The notes under the pieces are model-generated. The model had not been told where the DNA came from. It ran no database searches and saw only the letters and a list, made by a program, of their open reading frames with translations. A stretch of 64,000 nucleotides of DNA from Sabellastarte sp. h YS-2021. Taxonomy: Eukaryota > Annelida > Polychaeta > Sabellida > Sabellidae. Shown here one piece after another: positions 48,256-58,581 of the stretch. The position numbers and the translations under genes are program-made. The DNA is taken from the NCBI GenBank assembly GCA_964017235.1, contig OZ024935.1, positions 36,745,596 to 36,809,595 on the forward strand. Direction: 5' to 3'. Position 1 is the stretch's first letter, and every line of letters starts with the position of its first letter.

Positions 48256-50364
48256 ATTGTATCCACCGGAAGCATCCGGTGGATACTTTGGTTTGGCGTC
48301 CGCTATGCCGCCGCCGCCGCGCGTAGAGAGATTTTCGGCGTTAACGCTCTAAGAGGAAAACAACAGCAGCTAGGTTTCACCAAATTTGCAGGATATCTTC
48401 ATTGGGGGGTAAGCTTCTCTGGGAAGGAAAATAGCCTCATTCTGAAAAACAAGATGGGCGCCACAGGCATTTCTTTGAAAATAATGTACATTTTTCTACT
48501 GGCTGTTCCTCATAGGTAGAAGGTTGAATCTCTTCATAGGTGATATGTATGACACATATACATGTCCTCTATAACCTTGCACACATTTGACCTTGAAGCT
48601 CCTAATTCAAGGTCATCCACGGAGTGCTGAAGTAACCCACATAGCGGACTTTAAAAGTGCCTATATCTCCCTTATTATTGGTCCTAGAGGTTTGCAATGT
48701 GAAGCCAACCTATAGGAAATCATGTGCTACGAATCTTCTGATGTGGTCACATTTGACCTTGGACCCCTCCTTCAAGGTCAAACGAGGATAGCCAAACTTA
48801 TAAGTGCTTATAACTCGCTTATTATCGATCCTAGAGGTTTGGGATGGTAAACCAACATATAGGAAATCATGGGCTGGGAATCTTTTGGCGTGGTCGGATT
48901 TGACCTTGGGCCCCTCCTTCAAGGTCAAACGAGGACAGCCAAACTTATAAGTGCTTATAACTCGCTTATTATCGATCCTAGAGGTTTGGGATGGTAAACC
49001 AACATATAGGAAATCATGGGCTAGGAATCTTTTGGCGTGGTCGGATTTGACCTTGGGCCCCTCCTTCAAGGTCAAACGAGGACAGCCAAACTTAAAAGTG
49101 CTCGCTTATTATTGGTCCTAGAGGTTTGGGATGGTAAACCAACCTATAGGAAATCATGGGCTGGGAATCTTTTGGTGTGGTCGGATTTGACCTTGGGCCC
49201 CTACCTCAAGGTCAAACGAGGATAGCCAAAGGTAAAAGTGCCTATAACTCGCTTATTATTGGTCGTAGAGGTTTGGGATGGTAAACCAACATATAGAAAA
49301 TCATGGGCTGGGAATCTTCTGGTGAGGTCGGATTTGACCTTGGGCCCCTCCTTCAAGGTCAAACGATGACAGCCAAACTTAAAAGTGCTTATAACTCGCT
49401 TATTATTGGTCCTAGAGGTTTGGGATGGTAAACCAGCATATAGAAAATCATGGGCTGGGAATCTTCTGGTGTGGTCGGTTTTGACCTTAAGCCCCTCCTT
49501 CAAGGTCAAATGAGGACAGCCAAACCTAAAAGTGCTTACAACTCGCTTATTATTGGTCCTAGAGGTTTGGGATGATAAACCAACCTATAGGAAATCATGG
49601 GCGGGGAATCTTTTGCCATGGTCAGATTTGACCTTGGGCCCCTCCTTCAAGGTCAAGTGTGAGGACAGCCAAACTTAAAAGTGCTTATAACTCGCTTATT
49701 ATTGGTCCTAGAGGTTTGGGATGGTAAACCAGCATATAGAAAATCATGAGCTGAGAATCTTCTGGTGTGGTCGGATTTGACCTTGGGCCCCTCCTTCAAG
49801 GTGAAATGAGGATAGCCAAAGGTAAAAGTGCTTATAACTCGCTTATTATTGGTCCTAGAGGTTTGGGATGGTAAACCAACACATTGGAAATCATGGGCTG
49901 GGAATCTTCTGGTGTGGTTGGATTTGACCTTGGGCCCCTCCTTCAAGGTCAAATGAGGACAGTCAAACTTAAAAGTGCTTATAACTCGCTTATTATTGGT
50001 CCTAGAGGTTTGGGATGGTAAACCAACATATAGGAAATCATCTGCTGGGAATCTTCTGGTGTGGTCGGATTTGACCTTGGGCCCCACGGTCAAGGTCAAA
50101 TGAGGACAGCCAAACTAAAAAGTGCTTATAACTCTCTTATTATTGGTCCTAGATGTTTGGGATGGTAAACCAACATATAGGAAATCATGCACTGGGAATC
50201 TTCTGGTGTGGTCGGATTTGACCTTGGGCCCCCCTTCAAGGTCAAATGAGGATAGCCAAACTTAAAAGTGCTTATAACTCGCTTGTTATTGGTACTAGAG
50301 GTTTTGGTGCATTGTCTTTACGGTGGATACAATTTGCATCGGTTCTCCGATGCGCTAGGTCTAG
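48256..50364 (+). mobile_element. Helitron-like element HL, copy A, with eleven 147-bp units
   Basis: The head ATTGTATCCACCGGAAGCAT then CCGGTGGATACTTTGG forms a strong hairpin (ATCCACCGG/CCGGTGGAT). About 390 bp of unique sequence follows, then a tandem array, then the 3' block TTACGGTGGATACAATTTGC, hairpin GCATCGGTTCTCCGATGC and the end CTAG. TT follows, as in all four copies. A 3' hairpin a few bases from CTAG is the Helitron signature. Tandem arrays, subterminal inverted words and a T-T target suit the non-autonomous Helentron type. No Rep or helicase is encoded. Confidence 0.75.
48655..50300 (+). repeat. Tandem array of 147-bp units
   Basis: Measured at the CGCTT-TATTATTGG junction, the unit starts are spaced 147, 147, 140, 147, 147, 147, 149, 147, 147, 147 and 146 bp. 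Each unit has GGTCCTAGAGGTTTGGGATG, GGAAATCATGGGCTGGGAAT and TTGACCTTGGGCCCCTCC with CAAGGTCAAA, an internal inverted pair (TTTGACCTTG/CAAGGTCAAA). Confidence 0.9.
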
Positions 50365-50744
50365 TTATAACATGATTTTGACAACATATTTATGATAATA
50401 TACAAGTAAGCACATATAGGAAGTAAGCACTAATTTCACTATCAACATGGTTATGGTGATAATGTTGGAGCCCAACTTAGGAGTCAGGATCCTGAATTGG
50501 GTAGCCTATCTTGAGATAGGCCAACCTATGTTGAGATGGGCTAGAACATATCAGCCCAGCTTAAGATAATAAAATTCAAGAAATATTTTTATGGGCAATA
50601 TAATATAAACTATTACAGGGACAGAGTCTTGGAACAATAAAGGAATTAAGACTGATCCTATCAGTGCATAATGAGGTAAAGAAAAGAAGTAACATTTAAG
50701 TAGAAAAATAAGTAAATAATATCACTTGGAAATTATACATGATT

Positions 50745-50825
50745 AGTTAGCGCACTGAGTTCCCCTTGGGGAAGATATTGCGCCTCCAAAGCAGTAGATT
50801 TAGATTTTTATAGATTTAGATTTCA
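50745..50825 (+). mobile_element. LINE-B 3' end fragment
   Basis: TTAGCGCACTGAGTTCCCCT, then GAAGATATTGCGCC and CAAAGCAGTAGATTTAGATT match the 3' end of the insertion at 6314-6526. The tail is TAGATTT-like. It lies inside FB3. Confidence 0.75.
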
Positions 50826-50970
50826 ATTTCAAAAATAAAAGCATCATCTGAGAAAAAGAGGGCAGTTATCCACCCCTTCAAACTTGAAGGAGGGCAGTCT
50901 TCTAGGAGGGCACTTTTCTAGGAGGGCACCTTTCTAGGAGGGCACTTTTCTAGGAGGGCACTTTTCATGG

Positions 50971-51375
50971 ATTCATTTTTCTTACTATTTCACTTGTACC
51001 ATAATAAAACCAAAGAAAAATGTCCCTCTCAAATGGTTACGTCATAAGTGGGTACTTGAGCAGAGATCTAGACATAACAAATGAGGATGATTGATGGCAG
51101 TATTTGTAATTGTTGATTGTATGCAGAAGAAATGATCCACTGTATACAAACTACTTGACTTCTGACTGAGGCGTAAAGTACTTTATTCAAATGTGCCAAG
51201 GATATGTCTGTTGAAGATACTGTTTGTTTGCCAATGCATAAATAGCTCTTCCTTTATATTATTGACTGGTATAAATTAACAAATTAATGCCTGGGTTTTA
51301 ATAATAAATACCTCATTCACACCTCTTTGACAATTCTTTTGTTGTTGAAAATTTGCTTGTTCCATGTGATCACAC
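50971..51375. other. No recognisable feature
   Basis: AT-rich sequence. Confidence 0.4.
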
Positions 51376-51376
51376 C

Positions 51377-51488
51377 TGGGGCCGTATTCATGAAAGGTCT
51401 TAGCCAAGTCTTGGGCTTAAGTTGGCTGTATTTTTGTACAAAAGTTAAGTCTAAGACTTAGCTAAGACCTTTTGTGAATACGGCCCCT
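51377..51488. mobile_element. Near-perfect palindromic MITE (GGGGCCGTATTC)
   Basis: GGGGCCGTATTCATGAAAGG and its inverse CTTTTGTGAATACGGCCCC bracket about 75 bp, which itself folds (CTTAGCCAAGTCTTGGGCTT and AAGTCTAAGACTTAGCTAAG). The whole copy can form one hairpin. A cut relative is at 42105. Confidence 0.85.
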
Positions 51489-52118
51489 GGTTTGGAGGTC
51501 TTCTGGGTGATATTTGGAAAAAATGCCACAGTATCATTTTTTTCTCCACCAAGAGACATAAAACTTCATTTTTGACCTTCAACAAGAAACTAGCCTGTCA
51601 TTGACATTTGTAAAGTTGTTTATATTCAAGTGATATATCTTAAATTTCTTATGTTATTTCCAAAGTTTGTTTTCAAATATGTTCTTCAATCAAATGATAA
51701 CATTGAAATAACACTTCTAAATGAGAGGAAATGGATAATCATGTAAAAAGTAAAGGTGTCACTTTATTTGAAGTTTAGCAGTGATATTCACAAATGAGAT
51801 GAATACAGGTCAAGGGTGCCCTCAGTAAAATCTCATTTGTTGCCATGAGCAGGTTTCAAACCCATTTGAGTTGCCAAGTGGGTAAGTGTTGAACAAGGAT
51901 GTGAAACCTCAAATTTGACGTTTGGCCAAGTGGTTAATAAGGTCAATAGAATATCAGTGACACATGAATATACAGATTCTGGGGATAAATTTTGATAATA
52001 TTTATTGATACTTGGCTGTGATGCTGTTTTATATACTGCAAGTTTGGAAGACCTTTTTTTGGAACCCCCCCCTGGGTAAAGCTACTTTGATTGTTTGGTT
52101 TTGTTCATAGTACTTTGG
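51489..52118. other. Mostly unassigned; SINE S1 trace
   Basis: Around 51840-51915, GCAGGTTTCAAACCCA and GGATGTGAAACCTCAAATTT resemble a degraded S1 SINE. The rest is unassigned. Confidence 0.35.
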
Positions 52119-52359
52119 TTAGCCTTGCTGAAGGCTCAAGTTCCTTTGCAGTTCGAGAAAGTTTTCAGTTCAGATAATGGAGTTTCAGTTTCTATAATGT
52201 ACTCATACATGTACTGGTTTTTAACGAAACAAACAGCTAAGAGAGAAAGATTAACCTTCTGGAGAGCTTGCCTTCTTGCTTTGAAATTCTGAATGCGTAC
52301 GTTTTGACTGCCAAATATTTCTGCACCTATTCTGAACATATACACCTTAAGCAAGGCTA
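52119..52359. mobile_element. hAT-like MITE (TAGCCTTGC family), copy 2
   Basis: TACTTTGG flanks it exactly (52111-52118 and 52360-52367). Termini are TTAGCCTTGCTGAAGGCTC and, on the minus strand, TAGCCTTGCTTAAGGTG. An open frame runs through it but reads as non-coding MITE interior. Confidence 0.9.
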
Positions 52360-52367
52360 TACTTTGG

Positions 52368-52830
52368 TAAGACTGTAGATACATTTTGTGTCATACACTG
52401 TTGTGCATAATAATGTTTGGTAATCAGAAAACCCTTTTCAACTGCATGTTTCACTGAGCCTTTGTCTATGTTTCCATGTGCAGAACTAGTGACAGGCAAT
52501 CTAAAATCGGCTAATATATATCGGGGCCAAAAATACTGAATTAAGGGAATTTATTAGACTTTCTGTGTTGTAATTTGCCCTCCTAACTAGACGCTCTGGT
52601 TAAGTAGAAGTATTTTCTGGTCCCTTCTGATGGGACTTAGACTTTGTTCAAGTCCTTTTGTCTAAAGTATTGTATGAGGACTGAATGACTTTCTTACCAG
52701 AATTTGGGCCAGACATAAGGTTCCCCACTCATCAGGTGGATTCATAGTGATTCCATCTATGTCAGATTTGGTGGAGTGAGAAATACAAAGACTTAGAGTA
52801 AGTCTAGATGGGACTTGTTTGGTGGTTCTT
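52368..52830. other. No recognisable feature
   Basis: No supported exon or repeat. Confidence 0.4.
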
Positions 52831-52831
52831 T

Positions 52832-52976
52832 TGTATCCTAGTAGTTAGCAAGTTTGGCATCTAATCACAGTCCATCACCTCTGTCTAGGTTTGACTCCCA
52901 CAACTGGTACTGCTGAGGATATGACTTAATATGACCCTGGCCATTGAACAGGATGTAAAACACCACACTTGAGTCT
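52832..52976 (+). mobile_element. tRNA-derived SINE, family S1
   Basis: TATCCTAGTAGTTAGCAAG in the A-box region, then GGTTTGACTCCCACAAC in the B-box region and GGATGTAAAACACCACACTT at the 3' end. Confidence 0.7.
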
Positions 52977-53175
52977 GATTTCCACGTCAAAGGGTTTAGC
53001 TGTAGGTATCTGATTTTTGTTTTTTGTTTTTGTGTAGGCGTAAAACTGAAGAGAATTGAAGCCATTAATTGATGTACATGATGAAGATGACTTGTCACTA
53101 TCATAAGTCATATGTGGAAGTACTTATAAACATTTTATAAAGATATGAAAAATATACTTATTAATTTTTGATCAT

Positions 53176-53406
53176 ATAGAGTAAGAAATCTAAAATTCGC
53201 CACATATCTGAAATTCGCCACATCTGAAAATACTGATAAAATAAATGAATTGTGTTGAAATTTGTTGAATGTATAGTAAATTAAGGCTTTTTGAACTGAA
53301 AAATACCAATTGTGAGACAAAAACATCATTTTCTTCATAAAATTAACTAAGGTTTTAGAGGTGGCGAATTTTAGATTCCTGGCGAATTTTAGATTTGTTA
53401 CTCTAC
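53176..53406 (+). mobile_element. Palindromic MITE (AATCTAAAATTCGCC family), copy 4
   Basis: Same orientation and very close sequence to copy 3 (34767-34997). It ends GGCGAATTTTAGATTTG then TTACTCTA. Confidence 0.85.
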
Positions 53407-54696
53407 ATGGAAACTAAGACTAGTGGTTGGTTGATGAAGTTTTTGTAATTTAATCTTCAGGAACTCAGTGTGTGCAAGGTATTGTTATTGTTGTACACTG
53501 GATGATACTGAGTTTGAGGTTGGGGTTTTTACATGTCCATTTCAACAGCTAATACTAGAAGACAGGTTCAACTTTGTGGATATTATTATTGTGTCTGATT
53601 GAGTCATCTTGCTGTGAGAATACATACACAGACAAAGCCTTTGTGAGGTTGACATATTTATGGAAGAGTAGTGGAGCCACATGTAGATCTAATACAATAT
53701 CAACCATCACAAATAAAATATTTTGAAAAATCTTCTAAGTTTGATCAGATTGATACAAATCATCGGCAGTACCAACAGAATACACAGTATACAGCTAAAA
53801 TAACCATAATTTCCTTAATCATTGTGTAATTTTGAAATTGGCTAACACAATTATTTTCAGTTTACAGATATCTCATATTTAGTGTATCATGTGAGACTGG
53901 ACAGGTGTGGAGCGGCCCTGAAAACTTTATTTAAACCATCAACTGATTACCTAGATGTAAATACAAACTCTTGAAATACTTATCCTGAATTTAAAAAGAG
54001 AGGAAAATCGTTACATTGTAAGTCAGTATATTGAGATAATTGTATCTGATTAATCAAGATGATAAATTCATTGGTATTTAATGATAAGGTGTTTGATAGC
54101 TGATCAAACTTGTGTTGTCCTTCTGTGTGCAAATGTCTTCAGTATGGCCCTAGTTGTGCCAAATCTTTTTCAAATATGTACAAAAATATTTTGTATTCAC
54201 AAAACACTTATACATGTCAGGGAATATATGCTCATCATCTGTCTTGGCAGTGTGCTGATATAAAAGCCAGTACCTGTAAGAGCACACTACTGGGTATATT
54301 ATACTATAAATTGAAATTTTATAATGTAACTAAAAGTCTTTCCTAATTAGAAAGAGACTCAAAGCTTAAGTAAGGCTAGCGTGGCCCTTCATTTGTACCG
54401 TACTTTGGCAGAGTGTTGATAAAAGAGGAACTAAGTAAAACAACTTAGTATTTAATGTGTTATTTTAGTATACAACAGTCACCTTCCAAATAAACTACTC
54501 ATTGTTTATGTTATAATTTCTCCAGAAAAGTTTATCTTACATATTATTTTAAATTTTTTATTATCACAGTTTTATTTTTCTTTTCAGTCTCCTTTTCTTT
54601 GATTTTTTTATACAGGTTTTCAGAGAGTTTCAAATTTTATTTTTCAAATATTTTTTTGGTTTTTATTATTATTATTTTTTGTGTTATATTCCCTAG
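53407..54696. other. No recognisable feature; MITE end at 54357-54378
   Basis: AAGCTTAAGTAAGGCTAGC at about 54361-54379 resembles the right terminus of the TAGCCTTGC MITEs. It has no partner I can point to. A pyrimidine-rich stretch at about 54580-54696 ends in CCCTAG. Confidence 0.4.
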
Positions 54697-56434
54697 GCTA
54701 CAGAGCAACTGCTGTTATTTAGAGAAGAGATCCTGGCAGGGTAAAACCCTGGAAACATAAGATGCAGGAGAATACTGAAGGATAAAAAATTGCAATGAAC
54801 GGACCAACATTACCACACACAACACTCTTCAAAATAATCTTGGTTGGTGTAAAAACTTTGACAGCTGAGAAAAATGCAGAAAAAGCTACAAAAAAGCAGG
54901 AGTAGATTACTCACTGTGCTGTCTATATAGAACATACCTAGTACACAGCTGTGCATTGTGGGATATATGTGTATACTTGTGTGTTTCTTTTACATGTTCT
55001 GTGTCTACAAAGATGAAAAAAAGTGTGGGGTTGAAATAGAATCGGATAGAAGGTGATGTGAGTTTATACCAGATGAACTTTTGTACCTCTGTTTTGACGG
55101 ACTATATATTAAAACTCTATTTGAAAGCACAAGATAAAAGTCTGTTGTTTTACCACATAGCCTGAAGTGGAGAGACACATACATGTATGTGCTGTAAGAT
55201 CTGAGTGGATACATAGAGAGATATAAAAATATATTACATTTATTTGTGTATATATTTCACTTATTGCTCAGAGGGATACCCTGTCTCCTGCTAGAAATGT
55301 TTCTTGTTTGGAAGCAAGACTGTTTTTGAAAAGATTCAAGATTCAGTGAAATAAAGTCTTCAACAAGAAAGTCACAACACACTTCATTGTGACTCGTGCT
55401 ATGATAGTCCTTAACCTGTTATACATTATAACCAATCTTACAGAATAAATTGGTCTTTATAAGCTGCAAGTTAAGCAGTTATAGGTAACTTAGAATTTTC
55501 TTTGCAAAGACAATTGGCAGATTCATACATACAGACCTGAGATACCTGCACAGATCCTGTTACATTACCCAGATTGTTGGTGTCAAGAAGAAATCGCCAG
55601 TGAATCCTTTATATAAAGGTGCCAGTATATGCAGACATGCAAGGTACATGTGTGTGTGTGTTTGGGAATAGCATTGTAACAGTAGATGTGGTGTCTCATT
55701 GGTGAAAGAGGCACAAGGTACAGAATACATTTAAAGCAAAAACAGGAGTGAAGGAGGAGGGGATACTTTTGACACACAAACATTCTCAAAGTAACCGGGG
55801 TAATGTACTCAAAAACGTATTGTGGATTAGTAGAATTATACTGGGAGGAGTTGATGTGAGAGGGATTGCACAAATAATTGTGGAGGATAAATGATCAATG
55901 GCCCATTGACTCGTATTGTTGACCTATTGGAAAACATTGACATCTGAATAATAAGTTATAATACTCTCTTCTTATCCCCTGTGTGGGTGTTTGGATTATT
56001 TTTGTAAACAGGCCATATAAAATGAAGGGCATACAGTTCTTTACAAGTAAAAGTGATTATGTTACTTATAATGGTTTTTGTATGAGAAATGTATACTTAT
56101 AATTTCTTCCTTTTGTGTGTGTGAGCAAGTGTTGAACAATGATGACTGTTGTGTTAATTTGGCACAGTTAGAAATAATATTTATACAGAGGAAATTTGGA
56201 AATTTTTTAAATGGGAGAAACATATCAGGATATGATGCAAATGTATCTGTGGTATAGAGACCTATATCATTTTCATGTTTTTGCATTTTTATACAGAAAA
56301 TGTGGAATATTTGGACGTCTTTGTGAAAAGGATATAGACTTTTTTTAACCCACAGCAGAATCTGTATGGATGTAGTTGGTACCTGGTCAAGACACATAAA
56401 CTGATATCGGGATAATGTGTTTTATATAAATTCC

Positions 56435-56440
56435 ATGTGA
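56435..56440 (+). promoter_or_regulatory. Start-stop upstream ORF (ATG TGA)
   Basis: An ATG immediately followed by TGA lies 9 bases before the main ATG and in the same frame. Its context (T at -3) is weak. The TGA also guarantees that the main frame is closed just upstream, which supports 56450 as the first usable codon. Confidence 0.5.
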
Positions 56441-56449
56441 CAAGGTGAT

Positions 56450-56528
56450 ATGTCTTGGATATACAACATGTTGTGTTACTACCTGATTACAGTTTCCATG
56501 GTGATAGTTTACACACAGTCACATTCAG
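56450..56528 (+). CDS. Exon 1 (coding): signal peptide of a discoidin-domain receptor-like protein
   Basis: The exon encodes 26 codons plus one base, beginning MSWIYNMLCYY and continuing through a hydrophobic run (LITVSMVIVY) to TQSHS. This is a typical short signal peptide for the secretory pathway, with cleavage plausible after the polar end. It stops at G|GTAAAGT, a good donor in phase 1. The single G pairs with AT at the start of the exon at 63801 to make Asp, so the frame is kept. The start has G at -3 and an in-frame TGA at -12. The partner exon encodes the beginning of an F5/8 type C domain with only two residues before its first Cys, which is the layout at the N terminus of DDR receptors. 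Other secreted discoidin proteins are not excluded, since no kinase is in the window. Confidence 0.7.
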
Positions 56529-57405
56529 GTAAAGTAACATGCAATTTAAATATTTTTAAATATTGTTGAAGGTGAAGGAAAACCAAATAAAGAGTTCTAC
56601 CCGACAAGGTATTGACAAACAAGTTGAAACAACCTTAAATTTCAAAACTGTAGGCCCAATAAGTACTTGGTATTTATTTCTTATTTATTAAATCCACCAA
56701 AGTTGATAGGTCAAAGAGCATTTAAAATCAGTCATTTCTTTCTTCGTTTAATGTTATGCTCAAGTAACCTCCTAACCTAGTGGTGGTGGACCCATTCATG
56801 CCCGTGTACCTATTCATGCACACCCCTAAATTAATTGAAAACAGTTACTGTTACACAATAAATTAAAAATGTATCTTATCAATATTATAATTACATGTAT
56901 CTATGATGCGGTAAACCTACTTTGTATAAAAAAGTATAAATCTGTAAGAAAACTGAGGGTGGGCGTGAATAGGTACAGGGGCATAAATTGGTTTACCACC
57001 ACTGTGTATAGAAAGTACCACAGAATTAACACACATAACAAAATAGTTACACTGCTGTGAATATAATGTTCTGTATACTGATTTTACTGTTATGCATATC
57101 CTCAGTGGTCAGTAATGTTTGTTGAGTCTTGTAGATAACACCTGTAAATACATCAAAAGTCAAATTGAAATTATTTAATGAAATTCATTCTTAGAATGAA
57201 AACTTCAAGGGTTCACACTGTTCAGTGTGGTCAAACTAACATATATTGGAATTTTGCTTCATAATCTGTCAATGATAGACCTCATATATGGACAGTGCAC
57301 TTTTGAAAACAAGCAGCCCCATGAAGTGATATCGTCGTAACTTGACCCTTCCAGCAAATACATTTAATTTAGCACGTGAGAGCTTGGGAGACGTTTTTCA
57401 GTCTC

Positions 57406-57627
57406 AACATTGTCCAAAGCATCCTCCCCTTAACAAAAATGTCCAAAGCATCCTACCCTTAACAACATTGTCCAAAGCATCCTACCCTTAACAACAATGT
57501 CCAAAGCATCCTACCCGTAACAACAATCCTACCCGTAACAACAATGTCCAAAGCATCCTACCCTTAACAACAATGTCCAAAGCATCCTACCCTTAACAAC
57601 AATGTCCAAAGCATCCTACCCTTAATA
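57406..57627 (+). repeat. Minisatellite, about 30-bp unit, seven to eight copies
   Basis: Units read AATGTCCAAAGCATCCTACC then CTTAACAAC. One unit has lost about half its length (AACAACAATCCTACCCGTAA) and two carry CCCGTAA instead of CCCTTAA. The first unit has CTCCCC. No second sequence alternates with the units. Confidence 0.9.
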
Positions 57628-57946
57628 TGAATTCTGACTTATTAAATCCTTATGGATACTACCACCAAAACACAAATGGCATCAAACCAGAAACAAGCCT
57701 GGAGGAGTTAAATAGTTTACCCCTCATACATAGCTTGGTAGTTCAGTGTTCAAAAGAGTGTGGTATTGGTATTATCCATTTAATAATGCATTCTACTCAA
57801 CTCTGTTCTACTGAACAGAATTTAACTGTCATACAGTTGAAAGAACAGCTCTGTTTATATAAAATACCCTTTTAGTAGAGGTTCGAGTCTACTACTATTC
57901 TTCCAAAAAAATTTTATCCTATGGGAGTTGCCTACACAGATTTAAA

Positions 57947-58010
57947 GGGGGCCACCGTAGCGCACTGGTCTCCCACCTCTGAGATCAGAGTTTGAATTTA
58001 TTTGATCAAA
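57947..58010 (+). mobile_element. tRNA-like head of SINE S2, truncated
   Basis: CCACCGTAGCGCACTGGTCT contains an A-box-like TAGCGCACTGG, and GATCAGAGTTTGAATTT is B-box-like. CACCTCTGAGATCAGA matches the inner edge of S2 at 18975-19000 (inverse), so this appears to be the missing S2 head. The body is absent. Confidence 0.6.
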
Positions 58011-58581
58011 TATAATAGTAAGAAAATGGACAGAAATTTTCATACATTTGTGAAGATTTTTATTCATGTTCAGTAGCTTTATGAATTTTAAATCACGTTA
58101 TGTTTTGGCACCTTGACATCTGCTGGTATAGAGATTAAACACCTAGTATGGTTAGATTAGATTAACTTGTGAGAATATGGGTGCATATTCACCAACAGAA
58201 TCAGCCACTGATCTGTTAAAAACCACCTCAAGTGTTTAAAATGTTTATGTGTTTTTTTTGTCTAATTACACTTAAATGGGTACTAAGCTGGTCCCTTTTG
58301 TGAATCTGACTCCAGTTAACCCTAGAGCAAAACACTAAAATGCTAAAAATGTAAATACAAAAGAAACTATAAAAAATTACCTAAAGAAAGTTAAATTTTC
58401 AAGGAGTGCATGACATGCTGTTTCTAATTATGGCTGTGTAAGCAGTATTGTTTACACATGTCCTGTATATGTAAATGTTATGTTACTTGTCTGACATATT
58501 GTGTTGTTGCTTTTTATGTTGCTGACCAGTTTATGAACATTTTTGCATGTCTGTGTTTCTGTTGATATATATAGCTTCATT

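Larger units (their letters stand above)
48022..50970. mobile_element. Foldback-like element FB3 with 16-bp tandem arm repeats
   Basis: The left arm (48025-48186) and inverted right arm (about 50858-50967) are built of two alternating 16-bp units, AAAAGTGCCCTCCTAG and AAGACTGCCCTCCTAG. The left arm reads about A-B-A-A-B-A-B-A and the right arm, inverted, A-A-A-A-B. Inside lie the Helitron-like copy A and a LINE-B tail. I found no clear flanking duplication. Confidence 0.75.
54697..56528 (+). other. Possible 5' UTR exon of the discoidin-domain gene
   Basis: A long T-rich tract ends in TATATTCCCTAG at 54696, which would serve as a splice acceptor. The sequence after it is clearly less T-rich and leads without another supported acceptor to the start codon at 56450. 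If the exon starts here it would be 1.8 kb with many upstream ATGs, which is long for a leader. The true exon could start closer to the ATG or at a promoter inside this stretch. RNA data would decide this. Confidence 0.25.

Noticed and set aside
48710-50099. Minus-strand tandem-repeat protein genes
   Set aside because: The frames exist only because the 147-bp unit length is divisible by three. They start and stop where the period changes and have no exon structure or recognisable domain.
56421-56428. TATATAAA as a TATA box for the discoidin gene
   Set aside because: A start about 30 bases downstream would fall at or beyond the ATG at 56450, so it cannot serve this coding exon.
57406-57627. 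CRISPR-like regular repeat
   Set aside because: Units abut one another with no spacers between them, and the surroundings are clearly animal intron sequence. It is a minisatellite.
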